Source: Marinilabilia sp964403175
Lineage (GTDB): Bacteria > Bacteroidota > Bacteroidia > Bacteroidales > Marinilabiliaceae
Length of the DNA stretch: 64,000 bases
Direction: 5' to 3'
Assembly: GCA_964403175.1 (NCBI GenBank)
Contig: CAYOFH010000001.1
Span: forward strand, 1 to 64,000
Shown in pieces: positions 25,319 to 36,093 of the stretch. The notes beneath the pieces are model-generated. The model worked only from the letters and a program-made list of their open reading frames with translations, was not told the origin of the DNA and ran no database searches. Both the position numbers and the translations under genes were made by a program. The stretch's first letter is position 1. The number at the start of each line of letters is the position of its first letter.

Positions 25319-27136
25319 ATGAGCAATCATCATTACCAACAACGTCCCGGCATCAGCCTCAATGCGGATGGAAAAACCTCAACCGCCATAGTTTGGGCAC
25401 CTTTTGCCAAGTCTGTGTCCCTAATAATAAACCAGGATAACCGCATACCATTAACGCAATCCTCAGGAGGATATTGGGAAGGCCACGAACTTCCATTATT
25501 TCAGGGAGATCTCTATAAAATCATTCTTGATGATGAGCAATTACCCGACCCGGCATCTCTCTCCCAGCCGGAAGGAGTTCACGGTCCATCACAGGTAATT
25601 GACCTCCACCAACATCAATGGAAAGATAATCATTGGAAAGGATTAAATCCCGATGAACTTATAATTTATGAATTACACACCGGAACATATTCACCTGACG
25701 GAACTTTTGAAGGCATTTCTGCAAAGTTACCTGAACTCAAAAATCTTGGCATCAACGCTATTGAGATAATGCCGGTTTCCAGCTTCCCCGGTACCCGAAA
25801 CTGGGGATACGACGGGGTATTTCCTTATGCGGTTCAGGAGTCTTACGGGGGGGCGGTCCAATTACAAAAACTGGTTGACGACTGCCATAAACAAGGCATC
25901 GCTGTAATCCTGGATGTCGTGTATAATCACCTTGGCCCCGAAGGAAATTATCTCCCAAAGTTTGGGCCTTTTTTTACCGGTAAATACAAGACACCATGGG
26001 GAGAAGCCATCAATTTTGATGATGCTTTCAGTGATGAGGTACGCACCTTTTTTCTGGAAAATGCTATGATGTGGATACGCGATTTCCATATCGACGGACT
26101 CCGACTTGACGCAGTGCATGCGATTAAAGATCTCGGGACACAACATTTTCTTGCTGAACTAAAAGCGATAGTAGAAAATTACAACCTGAATTCCGGGCGA
26201 AAACATTTTCTCATTGCCGAGTGCGATTTGAATGATGTAAAATACCTTAATCCTTTCGATAAAGGGGGATACAATATGGATGCACAATGGTGTGATGAAT
26301 TTCATCATGCTTTACATGCCCTTACGACCGGTGAAAACAAGGGCTATTACAGTGATTTTGGGGGCATTGGCCCTTTGGTGAAATCGTATAACCATGCATT
26401 TGTATATGATGGTATTTATTCTCCCCACCGCAAAAAAAACTTTGGCAGCAGTACAACCGGACAACCTGGATATAAATTTGTGGTGTTCGCTCAAAACCAC
26501 GACCAGGTTGGCAACCGCATGTTAGGCAAACGCCTGAGCGAAATGGTCAGTTTTGAGATGCAAAAGCTCATTGCTGCCGCTTATCTGCTTTCTCCCTTTA
26601 TCCCTATGCTATTTATGGGTGAAGAATATGGCGAGCACAACCCTTTTCTCTACTTCGTAAATCACAATGATCCTGAGTTAATTAAAAATGTCAGGGAAGG
26701 AAGAAAAAATGAATTTAAAGATTTCATGAACGGGCAGGAAGCGCCGGATCCACAAGCTGAAGAAACGTTTCAAAAATCCATTCTTACACCCCCTGAAAAA
26801 CGAAATATCACCCAGGCAAAACTCTTTGATTGGTACCGGTTTTTAATTGACTTCAGAAAAAATGAACCTTTCTGGCGAGAAGATGCACGACAGGGATTCA
26901 TTGCTGAAAATCATCATGATCAACTGATTCAGTTAACTCTGACGAAAAACCACAGAAAATTGCTTTGTCTGCTAAATTTCAGTAAGGATAAAACTTCCAT
27001 GAAGGTTTCGGGAAAAACAATCTCCTGTTCTGCCTTTCTCTCCTACGGAGGCCATCTGGATGATGATAAAGACCTTACTCAGGACGACTGCATAAATCTT
27101 CCACCTGAATCCTGCACTATCATTGAATCGTTTTAA
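25319..27136 (+). CDS. treZ: Malto-oligosyltrehalose trehalohydrolase
   Basis: The 605-residue GH13 enzyme cleaves trehalose from the end of maltooligosyl-trehalose made by TreY. It has an N-terminal CBM48-like domain (about 10-95) followed by the sequence YELHTGTYSPDGTF, typical of TreZ. The catalytic residues are D264 (GLRLDAVHA), E301 (IAECD) and D395 (QNHDQVGNR); the HDQVGNR form separates TreZ from branching enzymes. It lies between glgX and treY in the same direction with short gaps. Confidence 0.93.
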   Translation: MSNHHYQQRPGISLNADGKTSTAIVWAPFAKSVSLIINQDNRIPLTQSSGGYWEGHELPLFQGDLYKIILDDEQLPDPASLSQPEGVHGPSQVIDLHQHQWKDNHWKGLNPDELIIYELHTGTYSPDGTFEGISAKLPELKNLGINAIEIMPVSSFPGTRNWGYDGVFPYAVQESYGGAVQLQKLVDDCHKQGIAVILDVVYNHLGPEGNYLPKFGPFFTGKYKTPWGEAINFDDAFSDEVRTFFLENAMMWIRDFHIDGLRLDAVHAIKDLGTQHFLAELKAIVENYNLNSGRKHFLIAECDLNDVKYLNPFDKGGYNMDAQWCDEFHHALHALTTGENKGYYSDFGGIGPLVKSYNHAFVYDGIYSPHRKKNFGSSTTGQPGYKFVVFAQNHDQVGNRMLGKRLSEMVSFEMQKLIAAAYLLSPFIPMLFMGEEYGEHNPFLYFVNHNDPELIKNVREGRKNEFKDFMNGQEAPDPQAEETFQKSILTPPEKRNITQAKLFDWYRFLIDFRKNEPFWREDARQGFIAENHHDQLIQLTLTKNHRKLLCLLNFSKDKTSMKVSGKTISCSAFLSYGGHLDDDKDLTQDDCINLPPESCTIIESF

Positions 27137-27196
27137 ATTGAAAACAATCAGATTATAGTCAACAAAACATCACAGATTAACAAACAATATCCACCT

Positions 27197-30100
27197 ATGT
27201 ACCAGCCAATTTCCACATACAGACTGCAGTTCCACAAAGACTTTACATTCGAAGATGCCGGTTTGCTGACCGACTATTTCCATCTCCTGGGCGCGGGCAC
27301 TATATATGCGAGTCCGGTATTTCAGTCCACCCCCGGCAGCAAACATGGATACGACATTACCAATCCACACCTTATCAACCCGGAGCTGGGAACAGAAGAA
27401 CAATTAAAAAAATTAACAAAAAATCTGAAAAACAAACGGATAGGCTGGCTGCAGGATATTGTACCCAATCACATGGCTTTCAACCAACACAACATGTGGC
27501 TGAACGATGTATTGGAAAAGGGAAAAGATTCCGAATATTCTCATGTATTTGACATTGACAGACAACATCCTAAATACCGCAGCAAGCTAATGGTACCCTT
27601 TCTTGGTGAAGATGCTGAAAAGGTTCTGAAAAACAAAGAACTTAAGTTGACATTTTTCAACGGAGGTTTTTTTCTGGATTATTTTGGTAATACCTGGCCT
27701 GTGCGATTTGAGTCTTTTCTTTGGATTTTGGAACAATCAGAGGACAATCCGCCTTCGCAACTCTCCCTTTTACTGGATCAGTACAGGCTGGAAGAAAAAT
27801 CTCCCGATTATCTGTTCCTGAACGGCGAATGGGAACGCTTCAAGGAAGATCTCAACAAAATGGCTTCTGAGAATTCAACTATTTCGGCCTTTTTTGACAA
27901 TCTTGCCCTGCGGATATCCGAAACTCCCGACTCCCTCAGAGCATTGTATGAAAATCAACACTATATCCCGGTCCACTGGAAAGAAACCGAACACACAATC
28001 AATTACCGGCGTTTTTTCACTATAAATGACCTCATTTGCCTGAGAATGGAGGATGAAGAAGTTTTTAATCTCTACCACAGGGAAATATACAGACTTACTT
28101 CCAATCATATTTTTAACGGATTAAGAATTGATCACATTGACGGTTTAAAATACCCAACGGAATATCTTACCCGTCTTCGTAAGTTAGTAGGATCCGGATG
28201 TTACATCTCCACCGAGAAAATACTGGAAAATCACGAAAAGTTGCCTGATAAATGGCCTGTGCAGGGCACTACCGGCTATGACTTTCTGGGACAGGTAAAT
28301 CAACTCTTTACCCGGCGAAAAGGAATGAAATCCCTACAGGCTTTTTATTACAAAATATCGGACAGCGAGCCACCTGTGGGAGACATAATTTATGAAGCCA
28401 AAAAGTTAATTTTAACCAAAAGGATGCAGGGAGAACTCAACAACCTGGTTTCTCTTCTCCTTTCTTTAAGGCTTCCGGAAGGCCAAATATCCGGGCTATT
28501 CACCCGTGATGATTTGAAAAATATCATTTCCGAATTATTGCTGGCTTTCCCGGTTTACCGAATTTACCCTGAATCACTGCCACTAGAGGGAACGGATCGT
28601 GATGCAATGCAAAAAGCCATTACCAGTGCCGTTACCAGAAACGATCAAATAGAACCTCTGTTACCGATTTTCGAAGAACTCTTCTTTAAAAAAGAGCGGG
28701 CAAAAGGGGATCGTGACCAGCGAATATTAACATTCCTGGCGCGAATGATGCAACTCGCAGGCCCCCTCATGGCCAAAGGTGTGGAAGACACTGCTATGTA
28801 CCAGCATTCATGCTTCATTGCCCACAACGAAGTGGGAGATACTCCAAAAACAGAAGGTAAAACCATCGATAATTTCCATGCTGCCATGCTGATGCGTCAA
28901 AAAAGGTGGCCGCTTACGATGAATACCACCTCCACTCATGATACCAAACGAGGTGAAGATGTGAGAGCAAGACTTAACACCATAAGTGAGTTTCCCGAAG
29001 AATGGGAAGAAACAGTAACCCATTGGATGCAAATCAATCAGCCGTTTCGAAAGAAAATCGGAGATCAGTTAGCACCTGCACCTGAGGAAGAATATTTTCT
29101 TTATCAAACACTCATCGGTATTCTTCCTTTTGACGGAACCACAGATAAACACTTTCTGCAAAGGGTCAGCGATTATATGCAGAAAACGCTGCGCGAAGCA
29201 AAAATTCATTCTGCATGGAATGCTCCAAATGAGGAATGGGAAAATGCCGTAAGAGATTTCATTCATAACATCTTCAGTCCGGTCCATGACTTCAGTCAGT
29301 CTCTCCTTGCCTTTCACAAAAAAATTTCACATTACGGATCTTTCAACAGCCTGTCGCAGCTAACCTTAAAATGCACCTGCCCCGGAATCCCCGATGTATA
29401 CCGTGGCACCGAAATGTGGGACCTTACGTTAGTAGATCCGGACAACCGGCGCCCGGTAGATTTTGGTGAAATGCACCGCACTCTGAAAAATCTTAAAGAA
29501 CAATATTCCCTTAGTCCTTCAAAACTATTTCCCTCATTAACCAACAACCGGGAAAACGGCCACATAAAGCTTTGGATTACCCACCGGCTGCTAAGACACA
29601 GAAAAGAAAACCAGTCCCTGTACTCGTCAGGCGAATATATCCCCTTGAAAGTAAAAGGGATCCACAAGAAAAAGATACTGGCCTTTGCCAGACATCACAA
29701 GGATAAATGGCACCTAACCATTATCCCGCTTCATATCTCCTCGTTCTGCGAAAGTAATAAACTCATAAATCCCGGTGACATAGACTGGAAAAACACCAGG
29801 GTATCACTACCCCCGGAAGCACCCGAAGACTGGATTAACATTTACACCGGGCGCCCTTATTCAACAGACAAAGAAATATTTATCTCTGAAATCTTCGAGA
29901 TGGCGCCTGTGGGAATTCTACATGCCAATGCAGGCCGAAAATCCCGATCCGCAGGAGTTTTGATGCACATAACCTCCCTGCCAGGACGTTTTGCCACAGG
30001 CGATTTTGGTTCTGAAGCATATCGGTTTGTTGATTTCCTCAAGGAATCAGGACATTCCTACTGGCAGGTTCTCCCCTTTACCCAAACGACCATTCAAAGC

Positions 30101-31438
30101 GAATGGTCGCCATACTCGTCCCCGTCAGCTTTTGCGGGAAACACGCTACTGATAAGCCCACGAAAACTGGCCGAGGAATCACTTATATCCAAAAGGGAGT
30201 TTAAGGCAAGTGAGTGTGCCCTGTCGGAAAAAGCAGACTTCAGAAAGGCATATTCCATCAGACAGGAACTAACGCGGTCGGCCTATGAAAATTTCATCTC
30301 CCATTGCAGTACCCCTCAGCGACAACTCTTTACTGACTTTTGCAAAAATGAAGAACATTGGATAGACGATTATTCCCTTTTCCAGGTTCTGAAAAAACAA
30401 TTCAATGATCAACCCTGGAATGAATGGCCCAAAGAATACAGAGACAGAGACGAAAAGTCCCTGAAGAATTTCAGGGACGGCAATCAACGAAAACTGGAGC
30501 TGGAGAAATTTCGTCAATACCTCTTCTCACAGCAATGGCATGAATTGAAACGTTATGCCAATCATCATGGAATCCGGATCATAGGTGATGTTCCCATTTA
30601 TGTAAGCTATGACAATGCTGATGTATGGTCACATCCCCATCTTTTTAAGCTTCACCCCGATAAATCCATGAGCGCTGTAGCCGGAGTTCCGCCTGACTAT
30701 TTCAGTGAAACAGGCCAACTTTGGAATATGCCTGTATACAACTGGAAAAAGATGGAAAAAGAAAACTTTAACTGGTGGCTCCGAAGAATTCGCAAGAACC
30801 TGGAATTATACGACCTTGTAAGGCTTGATCACTTCAGAGGTTTTGAAGCTTACTGGGAGGTTCCTGATCATGAGGAGACTGCCGAAAACGGCACATGGAT
30901 TAAAGGTCCGGGCAATTCATTCTTTCAGGCATTAAAAAAAGAATTTCCTGCCATGCCCTTTATTGCTGAAGATCTTGGTGAGGTAGACGACAAAGTATAT
31001 CGCATTCGTGATGAGTGGAATCTGCCTGGCATGAAGGTCCTCCAATTCGGCTTTGGTAATGACTGTCCCGAATCAGTGCATATCCCCCACAATCACACAT
31101 TTAACAGCGTTGTTTTTACCGGAACTCACGACAACAACACGGCACAGGGATGGTTCCGTTACGAAGCCGATAAAGCAATGAAAAAACGAATAAACCTATA
31201 TACCGGAAATAAAATAAAAACAAAAAACATCCATAAAGTACTTACACGCCTGGCATGGGCATCTCAGGCCAAACTGGTGGTTATTCCCACCCAGGACCTT
31301 CTGGGTAAAGGTCCTGAGGCCCAAATGAACAAACCGTCGGTTGCCAAAGCCAACTGGACCTGGCGTCTGAAATCGATGGATGAACTTAATAACATTGCCG
31401 GAGAAATCCGGGAGTTATTAGGCCTGTTCAACCGATAA
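27197..31438 (+). CDS. treY: Fused maltooligosyl-trehalose synthase and 4-alpha-glucanotransferase
   Basis: This 1,413-residue protein joins two enzymes. Residues 1 to about 910 are TreY (GH13), which turns the reducing end of maltodextrins into trehalose by internal transglucosylation; D312 (GLRIDHIDG), E340 (STEKIL) and D582 (STHDTKRGED) are the predicted catalytic residues. Residues from about 915 are MalQ (GH77), with D1211 (VRLDHFRGFEAYW), E1258 (AEDLGEV) and D1312 (GTHDNNT). MalQ disproportionates short dextrins into longer chains, so the fusion can recycle oligomers too short for TreY. Both halves look complete, with an uninterrupted frame. TreY-MalQ fusions occur in other bacteria. 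Confidence 0.93.
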   Translation: MYQPISTYRLQFHKDFTFEDAGLLTDYFHLLGAGTIYASPVFQSTPGSKHGYDITNPHLINPELGTEEQLKKLTKNLKNKRIGWLQDIVPNHMAFNQHNMWLNDVLEKGKDSEYSHVFDIDRQHPKYRSKLMVPFLGEDAEKVLKNKELKLTFFNGGFFLDYFGNTWPVRFESFLWILEQSEDNPPSQLSLLLDQYRLEEKSPDYLFLNGEWERFKEDLNKMASENSTISAFFDNLALRISETPDSLRALYENQHYIPVHWKETEHTINYRRFFTINDLICLRMEDEEVFNLYHREIYRLTSNHIFNGLRIDHIDGLKYPTEYLTRLRKLVGSGCYISTEKILENHEKLPDKWPVQGTTGYDFLGQVNQLFTRRKGMKSLQAFYYKISDSEPPVGDIIYEAKKLILTKRMQGELNNLVSLLLSLRLPEGQISGLFTRDDLKNIISELLLAFPVYRIYPESLPLEGTDRDAMQKAITSAVTRNDQIEPLLPIFEELFFKKERAKGDRDQRILTFLARMMQLAGPLMAKGVEDTAMYQHSCFIAHNEVGDTPKTEGKTIDNFHAAMLMRQKRWPLTMNTTSTHDTKRGEDVRARLNTISEFPEEWEETVTHWMQINQPFRKKIGDQLAPAPEEEYFLYQTLIGILPFDGTTDKHFLQRVSDYMQKTLREAKIHSAWNAPNEEWENAVRDFIHNIFSPVHDFSQSLLAFHKKISHYGSFNSLSQLTLKCTCPGIPDVYRGTEMWDLTLVDPDNRRPVDFGEMHRTLKNLKEQYSLSPSKLFPSLTNNRENGHIKLWITHRLLRHRKENQSLYSSGEYIPLKVKGIHKKKILAFARHHKDKWHLTIIPLHISSFCESNKLINPGDIDWKNTRVSLPPEAPEDWINIYTGRPYSTDKEIFISEIFEMAPVGILHANAGRKSRSAGVLMHITSLPGRFATGDFGSEAYRFVDFLKESGHSYWQVLPFTQTTIQSEWSPYSSPSAFAGNTLLISPRKLAEESLISKREFKASECALSEKADFRKAYSIRQELTRSAYENFISHCSTPQRQLFTDFCKNEEHWIDDYSLFQVLKKQFNDQPWNEWPKEYRDRDEKSLKNFRDGNQRKLELEKFRQYLFSQQWHELKRYANHHGIRIIGDVPIYVSYDNADVWSHPHLFKLHPDKSMSAVAGVPPDYFSETGQLWNMPVYNWKKMEKENFNWWLRRIRKNLELYDLVRLDHFRGFEAYWEVPDHEETAENGTWIKGPGNSFFQALKKEFPAMPFIAEDLGEVDDKVYRIRDEWNLPGMKVLQFGFGNDCPESVHIPHNHTFNSVVFTGTHDNNTAQGWFRYEADKAMKKRINLYTGNKIKTKNIHKVLTRLAWASQAKLVVIPTQDLLGKGPEAQMNKPSVAKANWTWRLKSMDELNNIAGEIRELLGLFNR

Positions 31439-31464
31439 CTCCAAAACAAAAGATGATTTAATTC

Positions 31465-33348
31465 ATGAGCCAGCAATCCGACGACAAGTTTATCCAGCAA
31501 GCAAGGCTTAACCAGCTTTGCCTTGACTATGCCGGTGTGGGCATATTTCAAATATCTGAAGATGAAGGTCAGATTCTTTCTGCCAACCGAGAGGCCTGCC
31601 GGAGTCTGGGCTATTCAAAAGAGGAATTGGAAAGCATGACCATCTTTGATATTGATCCCAATTTTTCAAAAGAACAAATAGACAAATGGCATAAACATCG
31701 TAAAAAAGTCAGAAATAAAGGCACCAAAACCATAGAAACGCTGCACCAAAGAAAAGATGGAAGCATTCTGCCGGTAGAAGTCACTATTTCATATTTTGAG
31801 TTTGAAGGCTCCCGATTTTCATTCTCATTTGTCAAAGACATATCGAAAAGAAAAGAGGCCGAAAACAAACTGCGCGAAAGGGAACAACTTTTCAGAACAA
31901 CACTTTACAGCATTGGTGATGGTGTGATAATCTGCGATCAAAACGGAAACATCCGAAACCTTAATGCTGTAGCAGAGAAGCTCACAGGCTGGACTGAATC
32001 AGAAGCCTGTGGGCGGCCTATCGAAGAAATTTTTGTCATTATTAACGAAGACACCCGAAAATTCGTGGCAAACCCTTTAAAAGAGGTTTTTGCAAAAGGT
32101 TGCATTGTAGGACTGGCCAATCACACCTTACTCATCTCCAGATCGGGCAAAGAAATTCCCATTACAGACAGTGGAGCACCTATTTTTTCGGAAGACAGTA
32201 CAATAGTTGGGGCGGTACTGGTATTTAGAGACCAAACTGAAGAACGCCGTCATCAGAATGAATTGAAAACAAGCAGAAACTATTATTCCAGCTTGCTCAA
32301 TAATCTCCCGGGAATGGCTTTTCGCTGCCTGAATGAGATAAAATGGCCTATGAAATATGTAAGTGCAGGGTGTAAAAAACTAACCGGATACAGTCATGAA
32401 GAGTTTGTTGATCACCAAATAATCAGTTTCGGAAGCCTGATTCATCCCGAAGACCGAATCCGGGTATGGGATAAAGTTCAGGCAGCCATTACTGAAGAAT
32501 CATCCTACCAGATTGAATACCGTATTATCACAAAAGAAAAAGAAGAAAAATGGGTGTGGGAACAAGGAAAATCTGTACCCGGTAACATCAATCAGGAAAT
32601 AACATTGGTGGAAGGATTTATTACCGACATCACAGAGCACAAGCTAATGGAGCACAAGCTTAAAGAAAATGACCGCCTGAAAACTTCCTTTTTACAGAAT
32701 ATGTCGCATGAAATCCGTACTCCTTTAAATGCAATACTGGGATTTTCGGAGCTCATCAAACAACCCGGATTACCCGAAAGAGAAAGAAATGAATATATCA
32801 ACATTGTTCAAAACGGAGGAGAAAAGCTCCTGGCTATTTTAAACAATGTGTTGGAACTTTCACGTATAGAAACAGGAACTTCTTCCATTGAGAAATCAGA
32901 TTTCTCCCTTAATAAAATACTAAACGAATTACATGCCCTTTTTCTGCCACAGGCAACTGCTAAAGGTCTGAAATTAGAACTTCTAAACAGCCACGAAGAA
33001 ACTACAATAAAATCAGACTACACCAAACTGATCCAAATTCTAACCAACCTAATCAACAACGCACTGAAATATACGGAAAAAGGAAAAATTGAATTTGGTT
33101 ATGAAAACAAAAATGACCAAATCCTGTTTTTCGTTAAAGATACTGGGATGGGGATATCCAAAGAACAACAATCTAAAGTGTTCGACAGATTTTACCGTTC
33201 AGATGACCCCAGATTTCTTATTCATGATGGTGTGGGGCTGGGACTATCCATTTGCCTGGGATTTATTGAAATCCTTAATGGAGAAATATGGCTCGAATCA
33301 GAACCCGGAAAAGGCACCAATTTCTACTTTTCATTACCTCGTTCCTGA
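31465..33348 (+). CDS. Cytoplasmic triple-PAS sensor histidine kinase
   Basis: The 627-residue protein has three PAS/PAC domains (about 12-130, 135-260 and 265-395), a HisKA dimerisation domain with phospho-acceptor H415 (NMSHEIRTPLN), and a HATPase_c domain with the N box (TNLINNALKYT), G1 (KDTGMGIS) and G2 (GVGLGLSI). It has no membrane segment or receiver domain, so it senses an internal signal and must act on a separate response regulator not present here. It begins 26 bases after the treY stop, suggesting co-transcription with trehalose synthesis. Confidence 0.9.
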   Translation: MSQQSDDKFIQQARLNQLCLDYAGVGIFQISEDEGQILSANREACRSLGYSKEELESMTIFDIDPNFSKEQIDKWHKHRKKVRNKGTKTIETLHQRKDGSILPVEVTISYFEFEGSRFSFSFVKDISKRKEAENKLREREQLFRTTLYSIGDGVIICDQNGNIRNLNAVAEKLTGWTESEACGRPIEEIFVIINEDTRKFVANPLKEVFAKGCIVGLANHTLLISRSGKEIPITDSGAPIFSEDSTIVGAVLVFRDQTEERRHQNELKTSRNYYSSLLNNLPGMAFRCLNEIKWPMKYVSAGCKKLTGYSHEEFVDHQIISFGSLIHPEDRIRVWDKVQAAITEESSYQIEYRIITKEKEEKWVWEQGKSVPGNINQEITLVEGFITDITEHKLMEHKLKENDRLKTSFLQNMSHEIRTPLNAILGFSELIKQPGLPERERNEYINIVQNGGEKLLAILNNVLELSRIETGTSSIEKSDFSLNKILNELHALFLPQATAKGLKLELLNSHEETTIKSDYTKLIQILTNLINNALKYTEKGKIEFGYENKNDQILFFVKDTGMGISKEQQSKVFDRFYRSDDPRFLIHDGVGLGLSICLGFIEILNGEIWLESEPGKGTNFYFSLPRS

Positions 33349-33382
33349 TTATTTTTTTACTTTTAAGGTTAAACTTCAACAA

Positions 33383-33416
33383 TAAGCCGTGAAAAAAGGC
33401 TTAAACACACTGAGCC
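33383..33416 (+). other. Overlapping alternative hairpins after the kinase gene
   Basis: TAAGCC (33383-33388) can pair with GGCTTA (33398-33403). That same middle segment can instead pair with the AGCCT at about 33413-33417. No poly-T follows. Mutually exclusive stems like these can mark a switch, but they may be incidental. Confidence 0.25.
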
Positions 33417-33525
33417 TAAGCGTTAATTAACAGAACGTTAGCGGGTGACCGTCATGTATCAAACAGCTTATTATAAGATGCACGCAGGAATTTCACGCAG
33501 TATTGATATCAATTAAACACAAAAG

Positions 33526-34545
33526 ATGAAGCTGAACCGCAAACAGAAAGAAACCACATTAAAACTGATTGACTGGTGGGAAGAACAGGATCTTCTGGAT
33601 GGCAGGCAGAGCGATAAACTCAGAGAAAGCCTTGAAATAAAATCCATCAATTGGAAAAAAGTAGCAGAATATCTGATGATTCTGGCCATCATTAGTATTG
33701 TAGTGGCTTTCCTTACACTGGTAGCTGATGACTGGATTCTGAGTGTGCTGGAACGCCTCTTTCAAATTTCCGATCTGGCCATTGTCATTCTTCTTATGGC
33801 ACTCTCAGGAGGCTTTATTTTTGCGGCATGGAGTATGGATTCACACCGGAAAAAACAACGTATCTCCATGGAAACACTGTTGCTTCTAAGCAGTCTCTCT
33901 TTTGGAGGAGCATTAAATTACATCAGCAAAATGACCGGTCTTTCGGGATTCGGAGAGACTTTTTTGATTGTACTGTTTGCAATTCATGCATTTACCCTGT
34001 CGAGGGTTTTCAAATCCATTCTTTTTTCCGGTGTAGGATGGGCAGCGCTCATGCTTTGGCTGGGCATTGAAACTACCAGACAAAGTTCTCCCGGATCCGG
34101 ATGGTTAGGAATGAACCTTGCACTTCGGTATCTGTTTTTCTCTTTAGTACCCTTGTTTACCGGATTATGGCTTAAGCAGCGCGGGAAGTTGATTGAATTT
34201 GCGTGGTTAAGTGAGCGTACCGGATGGTTGTTCCTGTGGCTGGCATTATGGGGTGTGGCCCTGTTTGGAAACCATCACAGCATGTCTTCCTGGAACCAGG
34301 CCTCATCCATCTCACTTCTTCCATGGGGAATATTGATGGCCGCAATCAGTTTTGCCGTATGGCTGGCAGGACGAAAAAGCAGTAATAAGGAATGGATGTG
34401 GATGGGAGGACTTGCATTGATTGCCGATGCTTACACCCAGTTTTTCCTTTTCCTCTGGGAACCCCTCCATCCGGCACTCTTTTTTACTATTATGGCTGGT
34501 TCATTCTGGCTTCTGGGTAGAAGAGCTGAAATGATAAAACGATGA
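33526..34545 (+). CDS. DUF2157-like multi-spanning membrane protein
   Basis: The 339-residue protein starts with a soluble, charged segment (1-48; DWWEEQDLLDG) typical of DUF2157 proteins and continues with about nine hydrophobic segments to the end. No catalytic motif is visible and the function is unknown. It lies 177 bases after the histidine kinase and 71 bases before the aminopeptidase gene, all in the same direction. The homology call rests on the N-terminal pattern and overall topology. Confidence 0.65.
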   Translation: MKLNRKQKETTLKLIDWWEEQDLLDGRQSDKLRESLEIKSINWKKVAEYLMILAIISIVVAFLTLVADDWILSVLERLFQISDLAIVILLMALSGGFIFAAWSMDSHRKKQRISMETLLLLSSLSFGGALNYISKMTGLSGFGETFLIVLFAIHAFTLSRVFKSILFSGVGWAALMLWLGIETTRQSSPGSGWLGMNLALRYLFFSLVPLFTGLWLKQRGKLIEFAWLSERTGWLFLWLALWGVALFGNHHSMSSWNQASSISLLPWGILMAAISFAVWLAGRKSSNKEWMWMGGLALIADAYTQFFLFLWEPLHPALFFTIMAGSFWLLGRRAEMIKR

Positions 34546-34616
34546 ATATCTTTGCAGGAAGATGTCAAATACTAAAATTAAATAGCATTCTTAGCTGGCA
34601 CTAAAAAAAAAGCACC

Positions 34617-36023
34617 ATGTTCTCAAAAGAAACTTACGTAAACCGACGCACCAGCCTTAAAAACAAAATAAACAATGGAATTGTACTGATTACAGGAAAC
34701 AGTGATTCCCCTATGAACTACAAATCCAATACCTACCATTTCAGGCAGGACAGTACTTTTCTTTACTTTTTTGGCATTGACCTTCAGAGGCTGGCAGGTA
34801 TCATAGATGTCGACAATGACAAAGAAATTTTATTTGGAGATGATTACACTATCGATGACATTATCTGGATGGGACCACAAACACCGCTGAAAGAAACAGC
34901 TGAAAAAGTCGGAATATCAGAAGTGAAACCATTTTCAGAACTTCAAAAAACTATTGAAGAAGCTGTTCAACAAAAACGAAAAATTCATTTTACACCTCCT
35001 TACCGGGGAGAAAATATAATGCTGCTGGCAGATTTACTCGGGGTTCATCATCGTGAAGTTGAAAAACAATTTTCACCTGAATTGACCCGTGCCTGCATTG
35101 ATCTACGCAGCATCAAAGAGCCATGTGAAATAGAAGAAATGGAACGTCACATGGTCATAGCAAGTAAAATGCATACCACCGCTATGAAGATGGCCCGTCC
35201 CGGCCTTACCGAACAGGAAATAACCGGTGCCATCGAAGGTATTTCAATATCGGGAGGAGGCATGGTTTCCTTTCCTGTAATTTGCTCGGTCAGAGGAGAA
35301 ACGCTGCATAACCATTATCACGGAAACACACTGAAAAATGGCGATCTGCTGCTGGTAGATGCAGGGAGTGAATCTCCGTTGCATTACGCCACCGATCATA
35401 CACGAACCATACCCGTATCAGGAAAATTCACGGAAGAACAGCAGAAAATCTATGAAATTGTGCTGGATGCCAATAACAAGGCCAGAGAAGCCATGAAACC
35501 GGGAGTTCCCTACCGTGACATCCATTTACTGGCCTGCCGGGTTATTGCATCAGGACTAAAAGAGATGGAATTGATGAAAGGGGATATTGAAAAAGCGGTT
35601 GAAGCAGGAGCACACGCCCTTTTCATGCCTCACGGACTGGGACACATGATTGGCCTGGATGTTCACGACATGGAAGATTACGGCGATACGCTGGTGGGAT
35701 ACGATGAGGAAATTCAGCGCTCTGAACTATTTGGTCTGGCCGCTCTTCGCCTCGGTCGCCGTCTGCAACCGGGATTTACCATTACCAACGAACCCGGAAT
35801 CTATTTTATTCCTTCGTTGATTGACAAATGGAAAGAGGAAAATAAATTTTCAGAATTCATAAATTACGACATACTGGAAGATTTTAAAGGGTTTGGAGGA
35901 ATACGTCTGGAAGATGATATTCTGGTAACCGAAAACGGATGCAGGATTCTTGGGGAACGTATCCCCATTACTGTGGAAGAGGTGGAAGACATTGCCGGAA
36001 AAGGAGAAAAAGATGAAGCCTGA
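34617..36023 (+). CDS. M24 family Xaa-Pro aminopeptidase
   Basis: The 468-residue cytoplasmic metallopeptidase removes N-terminal residues preceding proline. An aminopeptidase P N-terminal domain (about 1-140) precedes the pita-bread catalytic domain. The metal ligands are all visible: D in VDAGS, D in TDHTRT, H in HGLGHMIG, E in NEPGIYF and E in RLEDDILV. The length fits PepP-type enzymes. The ATG at 34617 follows a poly-A stretch. Confidence 0.92.
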   Translation: MFSKETYVNRRTSLKNKINNGIVLITGNSDSPMNYKSNTYHFRQDSTFLYFFGIDLQRLAGIIDVDNDKEILFGDDYTIDDIIWMGPQTPLKETAEKVGISEVKPFSELQKTIEEAVQQKRKIHFTPPYRGENIMLLADLLGVHHREVEKQFSPELTRACIDLRSIKEPCEIEEMERHMVIASKMHTTAMKMARPGLTEQEITGAIEGISISGGGMVSFPVICSVRGETLHNHYHGNTLKNGDLLLVDAGSESPLHYATDHTRTIPVSGKFTEEQQKIYEIVLDANNKAREAMKPGVPYRDIHLLACRVIASGLKEMELMKGDIEKAVEAGAHALFMPHGLGHMIGLDVHDMEDYGDTLVGYDEEIQRSELFGLAALRLGRRLQPGFTITNEPGIYFIPSLIDKWKEENKFSEFINYDILEDFKGFGGIRLEDDILVTENGCRILGERIPITVEEVEDIAGKGEKDEA

Positions 36024-36093
36024 GATTAAGGTTAAAACCCTGTGACACTGAAGCAGGAATTCCTTACCCCCTTAATTTATAAAATAAAAAATA

